64,000 bases of DNA from Ascoidea rubescens DSM 1968 (taxonomy: Eukaryota > Ascomycota > Saccharomycetes > Ascoideales > Ascoideaceae): the NCBI RefSeq assembly GCF_001661345.1, contig NW_017962919.1:248001-312000 (forward strand), written 5' to 3'. A program made the translations under genes and the position numbers. Shown in pieces: positions 1-13,935 of the stretch (positions within the stretch are counted from its first letter, which is position 1; each line of letters starts with the position of its first letter). The notes below the pieces were generated by a model. That model searched no databases, was not told the origin of the DNA, and worked only from the letters and a program-made list of their open reading frames with translations.

Positions 1-3000
1 CTCGTTGACGGAGCAATTACCAGCCGTCAGTGTGAATTCTGGTCTCCAGTGATCGCCTGACGGGCGCAAAAGAGTGGGCGCGTACCATGATTAGGGCATG
101 TATATCTAATCATTGTGAGGTAAATGAACTAAATGGCTTTCAGCTTTTGGAATCTGCGCCGCACTTCCATGGCCCTATTGAAGCAGCAAGCAACGAGAGA
201 TGGAAGATTCCTTTGTGTTGCTGGCTAAGAACGTTACTCCGGCAACGTCTCTTTTCAATAAAATAGAAAACCAGTAATACAATTAAACTGTTAGCGTACT
301 ACAAATAATATTACAGTGGCACCATCAACGAGAGAAATGACAAAATATATTAATCAGTTCAACGAAGAACGACGAATCCAACAGATTCACAACCATCACC
401 AATTAAGTCGTTGAAGCAGTCCACTGAGATATTTGAACGTTGGCGATTATCCAATTTAGTCAACCATTTAGCAATACTCTTTTGAGTATCAGCTGTTGCA
501 AGGAACAACGCAATATTTAGCAACCAGTTAATAAAATGTTAGTGGATAAAAAATCCCTGAACTATCCGCAACTTGTGAGATGGTTGTGAATGTTGATATC
601 GAAGTTGTTATCAGAGTTTATAATTGGTTCATTAAAATTTGCGCCTGTTAATGGGAAGATCTCCATTGAGACCAGAGGTTCATTGACTACTTTGGTGAGC
701 CAACTTGACTGAGTTGCACAAATCAGCAAGACCATCATGTTCTACCCATCAAAATGCAAGTAATGTTTTTTTGATTAATGAGAAATAAATACGGACAAAC
801 TGCTTTTCAATCACCAATATCTGGGGCTCAATCAGTCTCAGAGTATCCATCTCACTCCAACGAAAAGCAAGCTCGGTAGTGGACAGTCAATGATTTTGTG
901 ATCGACAAGCTGAGCACCTTTTGAGCACAGCCTTGATGCATCAAGCACCTGCTCTGAGGTATTGACTGATTTCTCCAGTATCCAGGTCAATAGTTTAGGG
1001 AAAACCAATTGCGGCAAAACGCAACGATCTAACATTACATCTGGAAACTGTTGAGTTCAAACCATCCAACCCAGACACATTTGTTTCGAGTAGCACATTG
1101 AATTGGGAAATAATCATTGGGGTGATACCGAATAAGTCCCTTCTATTATAAACAGTTTTGCGGTGAGTCTCACGAAGGTCAACAAAGGTAGTCAAAAGTC
1201 TAGGGTTGTTTAAAAATTTAAAGTCCAAGAAAGCAACCCAAACTTAGGGCAAGGAATTTCATTTTGATTAATAAACTGATATGCGAGGGGACCAGTTGGT
1301 GCTTTGCATTTGATGATCAAGCAACAATAACATAATTTAGATATAATCCTAGAAATCTGTGTTGTTCGTCTCCGAAAGACAAAGCATGTCCATCCGAACT
1401 GAAGGGCATTGACATCCAACCGGTTGAAAACAATTTTACATACTTTGGCAAAACCATAAAGGAGATTGTTTGACCCAACAAATTAATTTTTGTATCTTCC
1501 ACACCATCAAAGGATGCTCACTGTTCAGATGTTAGGAAGGTGGTTTAATTGAAGTTTATCGTCCATATCATTTTGAACAAATTCTGCTGTCACATTCATT
1601 CGATGAGCACAGCATGACCTTGATGAAGAAACCGCATGAAAGACACAACCACAGTGGCACCCAATTACGAAAATGAATGCGCCGGAATAATCAACATCAT
1701 CAATCCGAAAGTTGCTTTTAGCCACTACTCAAGCTTTTCCTGAATCACTTTTTAGTGCAGCCCATTTTGTAAACACGTAACCACAGCTGTCAAATGCTGT
1801 TCCACACATATGATGAGGCAACAGATAAATATTTTGATCATGCATTGCTGAAGCATTGACTGACAAGTAACTTTGTTGATTGGGTCTGCTCGACTTCGTT
1901 GGGCAGTACTAACGGCATTATGGCAGCAGCCAATGATGTATAGCGAAACACGTCTTAATTGTTATCCTTTTATCGTTTGTAAACAATAACGCTATTTTCT
2001 CAATGTGATCAACATGTTCTCGATGGTTGACTCCAGTCGAAGCAACTTGGTCCATTTCACAGTCAGCTCCAGTGTTAGGATCAGCGGCTTCAGCTGTGTC
2101 ACTTGTGCTGCAAGACCTTCCTCTTTATCCAAATCATTTTCATTGAATCTATTTTCATGCTCATCCTTAGTTTTAATGTAAATATATTTACCAATCTCAT
2201 TGGGGTGACGCATGGATGTGTCATCCTAAACAATTGCAGTTCGGCTATTATTGTCATTGATAAGAACGGACTGTTTTCCCCGCAAAAGACCAGCAGCAAT
2301 GGAAGAAGCACCACTTGCTCATGAAATTGTTGCATCCATGGCCGCAGAAGATTGATCGCTAAATATTGTTTTGGTATCATTACATCGCCAACAAAACTAA
2401 CAACTGCAAAGAAATTAGAGTATTGTCCACACTGTCCGTCATTCCACTCATCTTGCAAAAATCAGTAAAACAGAACACACTTGTATCACCCTTCCTTGTT
2501 CACTTGATTGGTTCGCGGCTCACAAAAGAAATCGTCATATCCAGACATTTTCAACAACGCAGCGATTCATTTTCATGAATAAAATAATTCAATACGAGTA
2601 GTCTACAAAGAGGAAGGTCTGATCATTATTAATATTTTCAAGAGCACTGCCCAGATCAAAGCCGTTTTCGGCAAGTGATTAGGAAAACCTGCTTCGACTA
2701 ACAATTTCTTGTCTTTGTCACCAATGATCTTTGCAAACGATCAGCAACCACATGATGATCAGACATATAAAAAACTGACATTTGATTTTGGATTTCTTTC
2801 GTTGGACAAAATTTATTACTCTTACAAACAAACTCATCAATAATTTCCACAGTATGAAGCGTCTAATCCAATAGTCGTTGAGTAAAATTAATATAAAATC
2901 CAACCAGTCAAGAGGTAGTGATGATGTAGCAAATAACGAGGCAGCAACATATGTTGAATAATCATTACATTGGTGACCAGGAAACAACCATATTGAATTG

Positions 3001-4100
3001 CAGAATCACGCATTCGCACATAAATAACATCATCAAATAATTCAGTAGCAGAAATACCGTTTTCAGCAAACAGCTCTTTAATAAATATTGTCGCCATTCA
3101 ATCAGACATAAACACGATGAATAATCACCAGCAGTAGAAATGCCCACAATTACTGTGATTATCAATGTAAAATTTTGACGTGCATGACCTCATCGCTCAT
3201 GCCAAAGTTTGTAAAGTCACAAGCGAATGTTGGCGGGCAAGAACTCTACAGACGATTGGACGCTGTGAATATACTACTATTGTTTCGAATTGAAATTTCT
3301 CCGCTTCCCAGTCAGAATCCTTCGTTGAATGATTCTAAATAAAAATGATTTACAGCTGCTCACGTTGATCCATACATAGTTTAGTACTCGTTGCCCTTCA
3401 TTTGCGATCGAATGGTCCTTGTCAGGTCAGATTCTGCTGTGATAGGAAAGGAGCTTGCAATGGTGAGAAGTCCGTCAAGTATCAACTAGATTCAGGACGC
3501 AAATATTGGAATTGAACATCCATTATTAAGACCAAATTACTCAGACCATGTAACGCGAAAACAAATTAGCAATTAGAAAAGATTTTAACTGATCGCTTAA
3601 TCAATTCGATGGCCCTCTTATCAAGGCAAGAATCCTGAACAGTCTCAGTTGCCGATGAACCATTGACGAATCCTAAACAAAAGTGAATATCATGCTTTCT
3701 ACGTTACTAAATTGAACACTCGGCTACTCAGTGTTTTGCCCTGTTTTCAGTTTCCGCTGGATCGTCCGATCCAGCCAATGACTTTGCTCCATTTGCTATT
3801 CTGGTTGTTTCCAAAGTTGGAACGTCGCTGCTTGATTGGTTTTTGAAAATATCTCTGTACCTCCTGTTGTCTTCCATAAAGAAATATCTTGTCGCCGGTG
3901 CTTCCCAAAATCTTTGTGTTAACATTGAGTGAATCAGCCGCAAAGCTCTTTATTCAGGTCCGATTGGCAGACTCTGTGACACCTTGGCACACTCAAAGGT
4001 ATTCCTACGGTGATATTTTTCAATGGTGAATCACTATATAATGGTCTTCATGCGCGCCATGGTACAATTCTTTTGTAATTTGAGACCCCTATTATGAAAG
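1..4100 (-). mobile_element. Decayed Ty1/copia retrotransposon, inverted copy (copy E)
   Basis: Fossil LTR retrotransposon read on the minus strand. Reverse-strand matches to the + copies further right are: an LTR fragment at about 1-110 (shares the gcgcccgt block seen near 18.47 kb), RNase H at about 0.6-1.2 kb, the reverse-transcriptase metal-binding motif region at about 1.33 kb (GLYLNY in place of GLYVDD), a second RT block at about 1.6 kb, the acidic linker at about 2.1 kb (same order as at 16.25 kb), and integrase-like sequence at about 2.3-3.2 kb. The gag end is too worn to place. It is broken many times in every domain and is old. The edges are approximate. Confidence 0.7.
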
Positions 4101-4129
4101 CGGTTTCATTTCACCAGCAATGATTTTGC

Positions 4130-5790
4130 TCATTTAAACGGTGCTTTGGGTGGTGGAAGAGCAGAGTCAAGAATAGAAGACCGTTTTGTTACATCATCCG
4201 CTGTTGCCATGGTTTCTTCAACGTGGCATGAGCGACTAAGTTATCCAGGTGAAGCTGTTGCAAAAGACAGGATTTATTTTTGATTGGTGTGCTGCTGAGA
4301 GTTACAAATCTGAGACATCGCACAATGGGAAGCAATCCAAAATCTGTAATATCTTTTCTACGCCACAGTCCGCTGTCGCTGTTCATCCAGTTCTTGATCC
4401 TATTGATTAGTCATTAAAAGCCGCTGCTGCTGATATCAGTTGGGATTTTATCACCCCTCATAATGATTTGCTATGATAAGGTGATGTTGCTCTACTTGCT
4501 ACTCGATCATTCGCAATAGCAACGCTGGTCCTTTTAACTAATCTGCGTAAAGGATGATTAGGCGAAAAGTAATAAATTCACCAATCGGACAATGAGTTTG
4601 CATCAAAGCTAATCTATTCTTTTTGACAAACACAAAAAGAAAAAAAAGAATATCTGTTCCTTGGAAAGCCAATCAACATGTGTTTGCTAAACAACGCCGA
4701 AAATAATGGTGTACGCCACCCCAGTGTCAAAACTGCTGTGAGCCACCCGGATATGTATATTTGCACATTCGTTGTCTATCAGCGGTCCTGCCTGCTGACG
4801 CTGCAGCTAAAGATGGTCAGCTTCATCTTTGAAAAGACAACCACCACCGCAAGGTAGCATTATATGTCGGTGATCTAATCGTTCACCAGCAATTTATTGG
4901 ATTACTCAAGCTGAACTACACATAGTGACTTCCATTACTCACACAAAAAATGTAGCCGTAATTCTTTGTGAAGTTGTTGGACTTTATTTTTTTCAAAGCA
5001 CCAAAAATAGTGCTGGGTCTATCCACACCGACTTCAAATTGATAGAACTATAGTGTGGAATGAATCAATCCCATTCGCAAACTAGCCAAATGAAAACTAT
5101 CTCAATCAAGCACTTATTGAAACCGACTGCTCTGAATTAAATGCTAAAAGATATATCATTGCACTTCCATTTTTGGATCCATGCTATTGGCCGCACATTG
5201 TTTCCGGCTTGAAATTGTTTATGGAGATGGGTTAGTAAATCGATATTTTTGTACAACATCTACTATCCGTCTATATTGTGGGATGAAACTGCTAAAGTGC
5301 TTGATCTGAATTCCATAAACTGTTAAATAGAAAGCGGCTTCTTGCTTGAGTTTGCTCGAGACTGTGGCAGTGATTGGCTGGCAGTGCTTGGTGATCGACA
5401 ATCAGCTGGTGGTCTTACGTTCGTCAGTACTCAAAAATCAGTTACATGCATCTGAAATAGGCTGGCTATAGTGGCTTTGATAACCAGTAAATCTAAGTAC
5501 ACTGCACTCATTAAAGCGCCCAAGGCAGCTGTGCTGCTAATGCAACTCATCAGTCATATTTTTTCCAGTGTTAAAAACCTAATTTTCTAAGGAAATACAG
5601 ATTCTGCACTCATCTTTGCTAACCTTCCAACCAATCAAAAATTCTGCAACCTGATTTCAATCATGTATCACCTTCGAGGAGTGTTGCGGTTTATTACTTT
5701 CATTTACGCCGGAGCTGATACAAAAAGTAGTGAACCTGATATGTTGGCCATAGCGGTTAGTGCGCCAGTCGTCATCTATTTCAATAAATT
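4130..5790 (+). mobile_element. Decayed Ty1/copia fragment, RT-RNase H part (copy F)
   Basis: Only the 3' half of an element is recognisable. The RT core motif lies near 4.86-4.90 kb (LYVGD in place of LYVDD) and RNase H lies at about 5.16-5.75 kb. The RNase H block keeps the order seen in the better copy at 13.7 and 17.4-17.9 kb (an Asp-Arg-Lys-Ser-like stretch near 5.39 kb and an Asn-Ala-Asp-Ile-like tail near 5.73 kb). An LTR follows directly. It is broken many times. The junction with the inverted copy to its left is near 4.1 kb but cannot be placed exactly. Confidence 0.7.
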
Positions 5791-6750
5791 GCATCACTCA
5801 TTCAATTGTTCGTCGTTCTGGCTCTGTTGGTTCCGTCTAGTTGGATTGATCGGAATTTTCTTCTTTGTTTGAATGCATGACAATTATGATACAGTATTGT
5901 TAAACTTAGTGAAGCTGACTGAGTTGATATTATTTTTTCAACCGATATAATTTGATTCTATTACTGAATTCCGTTTTCATCTGCGAAGGGTTTACTTAAG
6001 GATTGTACAATACTTGCATTGACACTTGAATTGCTCGTCGTTTCACATATTTGTTAACAATCAATTTTCGCTTCTAATTCAGTATCACAGTACTTAATTG
6101 TACAGTCTATGGTGTTTAAGAAAAATTGTTGTACTCGTACAATTGAACATGGGATCGCGAAAACTGCACAGCAAACGTTCTTCAGGCAGAACGCGGAAGA
6201 ACTGATGATGCTTCATTCTTTAAAGGATTTGATTGCCTTTCTAGCGCAACGAGCATGCCAGTATTTCAAAGAACCCGTTGGTCTGACGTCATTATACCTG
6301 TTTTTAGCAAATCAGTCACTGTGATTTCAACCAAGTCTACTTTAGTGGTAAGTGGTCCCTGGAGCCCCTGATTTTTACCCATAACTGGCGACCGCTTCAC
6401 CAACACGAACAGTTGTTTGCAACAAGTCTAAAATGCATTAATGCATTGACCTGATTGTCTGCGGATTGCGTAGTGGAATTGGAGAGACTACACTGGGCAT
6501 CCAAGATGCCGAGAATCGGTCCATCCGCATCTTTCGCGGGTGTGCTTCCAAGTCGGTCAGTGATCCAATCTAGCTTCCTAGGAATGCAGCTGTCGATCTT
6601 ATGCACACCTTTCTATCTAATGTACATACACAGTTCAATATACGATAATAGACTAACCAAAACAAGCATCCGAATGATAGATCACTATCAGGTTCTATCT
6701 GCTCCCCATGGTGCGATGTTAATGTCAATGTAAGCTTCTACAAATAAAGG
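5790..6750 (+). repeat. LTR of the copia family (LTR 1)
   Basis: About 0.95 kb between RNase H of copy F and internal sequence of copy D. Its right half, from about 6.34 kb (gatcgcttcacc-like block, then tgacctgattgtctg, then the segment ending near 6.74 kb), aligns by eye with LTRs at 18.5-18.8, 19.8-20.2 and 24.8-25.05 kb. The left edge resembles the LTR starts near 17.95 and 19.18 kb. It contains an exact TGACGTCA at 6284-6291. The ends are estimated from where copies diverge. Confidence 0.65.
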
Positions 6751-9700
6751 GTCCTGCAGATTGTGTACACACGATTGCGTTTATCGGAAGGGACCGTCGG
6801 CTGAGCAAAGAAAAGTTTTGGGATTTCAATGTCATTTTACTCAATCTGCTTCTTCATGGATTGTTTGAAGCTCGCATAAACAACTGTCTCATCCAATAGA
6901 AAATCTTGTGAAGAATGAATTAATATTCTTTGGTATTTCGGCTGCTGGTGGTTTAAAATGTGGGGTTTGCGAGTGATGAAAAACAACGAAAATCATTAAG
7001 AACTCATTTACAGCACAGCCGTCTGCTAATCTTTGTCATTCTCATGTTGAAATTGTATGGCCAACTCCGCCTGATGATGATCATGAGAGTCTATTGTTTC
7101 TCACCATTATTCATCGTCACTCAAGATATGTTGTGGTTGCTCGGATTGCTACCATATCATTAGCTGTTGGCAATGTACTATAATGTAGTAAACTTACTGG
7201 CCGTCTTTGGATATGATCGTTGATTTAGTCTGAAGTGATAACGAGTTTGGATTGAAGTTCCTCACTGGTTGTTATCAGGGTGAAGGAGTCAAACAGGATA
7301 TTTCAGCTCCCCATCAGTTTTAGCAAAAGCCGGTCGTTGATCGTTGGCAAACAGCATCTTTCACAACTTCCCTGGCAACCGAAATTGAAGGTATTGATGA
7401 CGGTTATTTGGGAAGGAACATGTGATCACTGCAGCGTATTTGACGACTTTCATTTTCACCCACGATCCCGTTCTGTTGACTACTCCATTAAGGTTACTTT
7501 ATGAAAAACAATCAAACCTGCAATGATACCAGTATTTCAATTTGCGGCTTTTCCGATCATCCCCAAAAAACCAAGTAAACCAAGTTAGGTGGTAGATGTA
7601 TCCTCCGTTCTTCTATTGGTTACGACATGAGGAGAAAAGCCTTCAATGTGTGCAATCATCACAACCGCGTCTTTGCCGTCTTTTCTTGTTTGTTCCTTTG
7701 ACGACACCACATTTTCTTTCACAGATGCAATGTTTCCTGTTATTAACCTAGCAAATCCATTTAACGATAGTGTTGCACTTATTACAGCTGGTGTTATAGG
7801 AGAAATTCAGTCCAGTCCTGCCAATTACAAAGTTAGCACAACTATAATTGGTGAAGATTAACCATCAAAAAGATAATTTTAATGGGGATCACGAATAAAT
7901 TGACATCAACCTGGATGATGGGGATGCAGATGGAGTCTATGAATAACATTGAATCAAATGGAATCTTTAGCACCCACAGATAATAAAAACCTGGATGGTA
8001 TTCCTCGAAGCAGTGACAAATCAAACGTTGACCAACATGTTTAATCAAAAGAGGTGTGTCAAGAAAAGCGCCAACACAATGAAAGGATACTCTAATGGCT
8101 CTGTAAGTCCGAAAAGTAACCGTTAAAGACTGATCTTTATTGACATGATTGGCTGCTGCCCCAATTGCTGTTCTCTTTGTTACACCAACCAGTGCATAGC
8201 CAAAAGGCAAAGGTGCTTGCCAATCAGAACTTCTGGCACCCTACGATATTGGGACGTGTCTGTGGCTAATCGTTCAGCTGTGCAACGACCATTTGGCCGT
8301 CGTTGCGTCGTTACCATAAAGTTTGCACCAACTGGAAATGTTGCAAAGGCCAGAAAAGCTGCTGATGAATTGTCTTAATTTGCAGGAATTGTATTTACTG
8401 AGTCCGCTAACGAAGTAATGACGTATATGAATGTTAGAATTCCCCTTCCTGTTGCCGTCTCAAAAACCTTCAGGCCCATTAAATTTGTGTGGCAACTGCT
8501 TAATCCTATGGTGGCTTCGACGGTGTAACTATCATATTACTACATTCATCAGTTGTCAATAGGGAGTATCTTTGCAATGTTCAAAGAGTTCTCATGTCAT
8601 CTTTAAGTTTCCAACATTCGCTATCTCATTGGCATAAGATGATAATAGATGCTTATTGATCTATATGTGTTTCTAAAGTTTTCAGCTCATCATCGAGTGA
8701 TTCATGTCTTGGTGAATGACCACCCCTGAGTGCCCCGATTATATCAAAAATATGTCATCATCCTCGTATAATCAAATGGGATGGAGAAGCTCGTCATGCC
8801 AGCCTTGCGCTACCTGTTGGAGCTGTTAGATGTTGCAGTGATCCTCGGTCAACTTTTCGGAGTTGATGTTGCTCAAACTACCAAAGATAGTTCCGTGTTC
8901 AAGCAAACCGAGGTCAGCCTGATGAAATAGAACTTTAGAAAAAATATGACTTGTTCGCAGCGAAACCAAAAAAATAATTCTATACAACGCTCTTCCTGAA
9001 GAAAATTGCGCTTAATTAGTGAAAAAAAAGACATTACATTACTAATCAATTACTGGTACGTTGCGATCGGCTAAAAATAGATTACGGTATGATCTTCGAT
9101 TCCCTGTGGGTTACGTTGATGATACCTTGGTACACTACTTTTGAACCACCTAAGTTGTCCTTAAACTGCTTTTGATAATGGAACTGAAATCGCGTAACTT
9201 TACAGTTGAAAGCTGCTTCTCAGTTAGGTCAGTGAGAAACTGTGAGAGTGAATGGACTGTGAATGGTAATAATTAAATTGCAGTTGCTAATTATTTGATT
9301 CTCATTCCTGAACAGCAGTGACATGCACCTTAAAGCAGCTATCTTCAGTAACCATGCTGACTTCTGATTCCGTATTCATCTCGCCCATGGAAGTGGTCAA
9401 AACGGCTGTGATATCAATGGAGCTCATAAATATGCTGATGCAAATGTTGAAAACCCTGTTATCTACCGCGATAACAATTTTTCTCTTTGGTTGGCTAATC
9501 ATCTTACCATTCACCAAAAGACCAAACAAAGTTTATTCAAGCTTCTTGCATAAGCGGCAACTGCACTGATGCAACTAACTGCGCAGCAGCCGATACTGAA
9601 AGTAATGCAGCTCATATCTTGAGTTAGGTACTTGGTGCAGCTGCGATTCAATGTCCCAATAAATTGCTTCATTCAAACCACTATCGATAACTGCTGTTCT

Positions 9701-9850
9701 GTTGCTTACGACGTCTTCGACTCAGCTTATTATGGCTTTTGATTGATTGTTTGTTGACGAGGCTACGCTATTGATTCACATTTGTTGCTCTGATCGTGCA
9801 ACTCATAGAGTTTCGTACGGATACCATCCGATGGAACTAGTGATTTTTTG
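6750..9850 (+). mobile_element. Decayed Ty1/copia element, mostly pol (copy D)
   Basis: The integrase core is recognisable near 7.08-7.15 kb (HRHSRYVVVARI, matching DYARHVFVALI in copy A). The linker near 7.78 kb, the RT start near 8.32 kb (APTGNVAKARKA), the RT motif near 9.11 kb (GYVDD) and RNase H at about 9.4-9.8 kb follow in copia order. Almost no gag is visible between LTR 1 and integrase, so this copy is probably truncated internally. It is broken many times and is old. Confidence 0.72.
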
Positions 9851-10120
9851 TTAAATTGCAAAATGGTTTCGTTGCTTTTATAAACGATTTTAAAATTAGG
9901 TTGAATTGTTTACTGTTTGATATATTACAGTTTTATTGTAGTTAACCAATTGATAGTGTAGACTGTTGTGAGTGTCACTGATATCTACCATCAGCACTCA
10001 CCATTGCCATCAGATAGATTTCCTCACGCTCTGTCATCCGATACAGTTTCATATAAATAACAGCTGGTAATCTGTTTCACGTACTTCTTTTTTATGCACT
10101 TTTTTACCGTAGTATACAAT
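9850..10120 (+). repeat. LTR remnant of the copia family (LTR 2)
   Basis: A short remnant between copies D and C. The segment at about 10.05-10.11 kb (TATA-like ataaataa, then a ctggtaatctgttt block) matches the TATA-to-U5 part of the LTR at about 24.96-25.01 kb. Most of U3 is missing or too worn to see. Confidence 0.5.
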
Positions 10121-13100
10121 TGTGGATCAGCTGCAACAGGATTTCAGCAGGATGGGTAGTGTTTACTTGGAAGAATTAGAAATAAGAATGGATGCGGCCA
10201 ACTTTTCTATTTGTACTTTGGTCTTGAATGACGAAAGGCCTCAGTTTGCTCCTGTGGATCATGCCATTAGCAAAGATGTTGCAATTCCTCAAATAGATTA
10301 TAAGTTCGCCAAAGTTGAAGTTACTTTGTGTTCCATTTCCCATACGATAGTTTCTAGGGCGTTAGTTCTTCCTGAAATGCAACAGGAGCTTTAGAATGGG
10401 TTGAATGGACGTCAAGTGATAATTGAGTTAAAAGAGGTTTATCGTTGTACCAGTAGTGATGCTGCTATTATTTTCACCAGGTCGGCTGCATTTGGTGAAT
10501 AGCAAAATGCCTTATTTAATAACCGGGATTAGAATAAACCTAATATAAATTTCTATTAAAGAATTTTTGACGTCGGCCGTGCTGATCAAGCTCATTTTTT
10601 TCTTATGCCAATTCTGCTTCTCGCACCACCTACACTGAAATCGTTCTCATTCAATATACCAACCATCACTAAATTGCATTTTCTGATGCAAAAGTCATCA
10701 AAATCATCAGTGAGATAATGCTCGTTCATGTCGCTAAGGTTCAACAGCGTCATTCATTATTTAAAAAAGGGCATTCAAATACTGAAAAGCACCCAAACTG
10801 ACACGATGTCGTTGCAACAAAAAAGGAAATTTGGCGAGTGAATGTTTGTCGCTACGACCAGTTCCAGCTGGATGATCAGTTGCAGCCGATACATTTGCGG
10901 CTGTGGGGCATTTCGATGAACCAAGAAACTATGAGATTGCAGCTTGCTCGGTTGTTGATGGTCTTTACCACGCTGATTTTCACCTCCAAGTAATCTCATT
11001 TTGATGCTGGTGCGTCGTATCATACTTGTGCCAACGCTTATTTGATCAGCCAGTTCGCTACTTAAACACATCGAATTGCTGGTGCAGGTGTCAATAATGA
11101 TATTCGTCTGGGGATTTTTCCGCAAATGCTTGGCATGGCACATCATTGATTAAAGGTGTTCATGGTTCCCATGCTGCAAATTGAGAATCAATCATCGCCG
11201 CTACTAATACAGGAGCGTCGTTTACACTCCAAGCCGACGCAGTTTATTTCAATAGTGCTTTGGCTGGTAAAAGAGATCATTCAGGATTATATTGAAGGTC
11301 CCGTTTCTTTATATGTTGATGCGTCCCTCATTAGAAATCGGCATGGACAGTTAAGACAACCCAGAGAGAGCGAGCCAACCAATATAACAAAAATGATCTT
11401 TTTGTCTGCCACTGTTTATTTAAAATAGTAGTTATGTCACGCAAGAAGGCCGACCAGATATATTAATTTGCTTTTTTCACAGCAGGAAACCGCCGCATTT
11501 GGTCCACCTCATGCAGACATCATTGTGCCACGGCATGTGAAGCTGCACCTCATGATAATTTTTTCTTGCTGGTATTGATCATTCCTCTAACTATGACTTT
11601 GTACTACCAATTGCAGCACGGTCATTTGCTGTTTGCGAGCTGTTATGTTACTTCAGATTGACCTTATGATTACCGGCTATGTGGGTTCATACAGTCCAAT
11701 TTCATAAACCGTTTGCATCCAAGCGGTTCAAAACCTTTCACAAACTGAATAAATCACTGATGAAATGTCAGGTCTTTATGAATCTCATCACAGTAGAGTC
11801 GGTGGGCGTTGCCAAAGATCAGAAAAAACGAAGGCCAGGACAATGTTATTTTATACTAATGGTCGGAGTTACCTCTGGAACCTACCTGTGATTCGCGCAG
11901 GTGATTTGATGCTTTTGATTTAGCATAATACGCAGCTCGGATGATTTCCACAACTGCAGTATTTAATCAAAAAAATATCTTCTTTTATGCTGACGATGTT
12001 CGGATGTGGTGCTGCAGCCATGATTGCAAAGCATATCGGCCAACACAAGAAAAGTGATACAAGTGTTCTTAGTAATTTTGTTGGCTGAAACAAGACACGA
12101 AAGGCCTGCAGAGCGCAGATCTATCTTCACTGCTTTCTACTTGGCATTGCGTCTTGTAGCTTTGAAGAATCCAAATCTGCTGTTGTTGATCCATGTTTTA
12201 CTGCTATTACACCATTCATTTCAGTTGCTGTTGGTTTTACACGTACTCCAGCCAGTGGTACGGAAAATTCGGTCCATTTCTTCCAAACACAAGGATAACC
12301 AAATTGCAATTACATCAGACGATTCATCTAAAAATAACTCCAAGGTGGATGATAATTGAATTTTCATCAGCTTAAATGATCAAGACTCAAACAGTGTCAA
12401 TTAGAAAAGATTGAGTTGAGATAGATAAATTGGTTTCTCAGATGATACCAATGAAATTCGTGATGCTATCACTACTACGGAATTTGATTTGGATCAACTT
12501 GCTGGGTCAAGAATGAGTAGTCAAGAAAATTGTATTGACAAGGAGAACCTAGAAAAATGGTTCACAATCGATTGAAATTCCATTAGTGAAGGCAGGTCTG
12601 CTGCAACATATTTGGCTGCTGCCCGCATTCCCGCCACTAGTGAAAATCAATTCATCCATACAGTTTGCAAAGTTGTTTGTCAATCAGAACTTTAAAAAAA
12701 TGCATCATAGCATTACGCATTTGTTGATTGACCTTTCCTTTCAAAAACATCCACTGAGCTGTCTTTGGGTGTTTCCAAGGAAGTCAGCACTAATTGGTGA
12801 TTTAGCAACAGCCGGACAAGTTCCCCAAAGCTTTCCTCGCCTAAAAAATGCTCATTGTTTTGAAACGTGTAATGCGGGAACTGGGCGGAAAAATCGTAAA
12901 GTAATCTATGGCGGTGCTGCATCGAAAGTATTGCGGGTTTATCAAACAGATAAAACAACTGCTTTTTTTGACGGTGATATGGTCGCCAAAAATTTTGATC
13001 GCACAATCTCCTGGATTGATAAATGCTGTATATTCGTTGGAACCTTCAATCATTCACATATCAATATATGGACTTTCCAATCCTTTCTATCTATGTGCAT

Positions 13101-13820
13101 AAAGAAGCTAAATGCTCTTCAATGGATGAAATGTCATCGGGTGTCCTATATACTCCGAGTGTTTTCTAACTCAAGGAACAAAGTCCAAAGCAAGCTAACA
13201 CTATATGAATGCTCTTATTATTGCCGGATCATCAAAAGCAATTGTAAAACAGGTCTAATCATATCTCAATTCATTGGTTAAAATGAAAGAATATGAACTC
13301 TGAATTGATTTCTTCAGCTTTATGTTGCTAAGAGAAACAGAGCCATTGCTGGTTTTACAGTGACGTACGTCAGACTGATAGTTCAACCGTTAAAAATGAA
13401 TGAGCATCAGTCGCAGGCCGCACCGTCGATCAGTAACTGGTACATGGAGGCACTTCAGTCACATGGCTCTGAGTAAGATCATCAAATGTTATTACTTCAC
13501 AGACTAAATGGAGGAGCGTTGCTTTTTGCTGCAGATTGATCACCGTATGATATTGTATTTGCTGTAGAGTTAGTCAGTCAATTTTATGCTGCACCGGGCA
13601 AAATTCATCTGAGTTAGCTGAAGGAGAGCAAGGACACTTGAACTCAAATGGATTAACTGTTCATTGCAATGCCGCATCTTCAAGTGTGTTACTAAATTAC
13701 ACCGATTGTGATTGGACCGCAAACATTGGTGATCGAAAATCAGTTGGTGGCTATATTTTTGTCAGTCTTCCGGATGACAACATTTGCTCTTTCGGTTACT
13801 GACACCTGCCTGTTCCCCTG
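10120..13820 (+). mobile_element. Decayed Ty1/copia element, gag to RNase H (copy C)
   Basis: A nearly complete order of parts can be followed. Gag-like coding begins right after the LTR remnant (10122-10394). The block before integrase is near 11.26 kb (LWLVKEI-type segment, homologous to LAGKRAA at 15.06 kb). Integrase-like sequence is at about 11.4-12.1 kb and RT at about 12.2-13.3 kb (DKTTAFFDGD near 12.96 kb, equivalent to NVTTAFLQGN at 16.75 kb). RNase H is at about 13.5-13.8 kb (DWTANIGDRKSVGGYIF near 13.71 kb). The open frame of 231 codons at 12586-13281 is part of this RT, not a host gene. It is broken several times. Confidence 0.8.
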
Positions 13821-13935
13821 ACGATTGGTGATCTTATTCAGTTGTTTATGAAAGGGGCTGCTGATCTCTCTTACGTTATTCTTTATTAAGGTACTTCTTT
13901 ACCTTCAAATACAATCATCAACTTCCTACACAGGT
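13820..13935 (+). repeat. LTR 3' end remnant (LTR 3)
   Basis: A short block with gaaaggggctgctgatctct at about 13.85 kb corresponds to the TATA/U5 boundary of the best LTR (ataaaaggggctggtgatct at 24.97 kb). It follows the RNase H core of copy C directly and precedes gag of copy A, so most of the LTR and the end of copy C are gone. Confidence 0.6.

Noticed and set aside
12586-13281. 231-codon open frame as a possible host gene
   Set aside because: It aligns with the RT of the neighbouring copia copies (DKTTAFFDGD matches NVTTAFLQGN) and lies in the fossil block.
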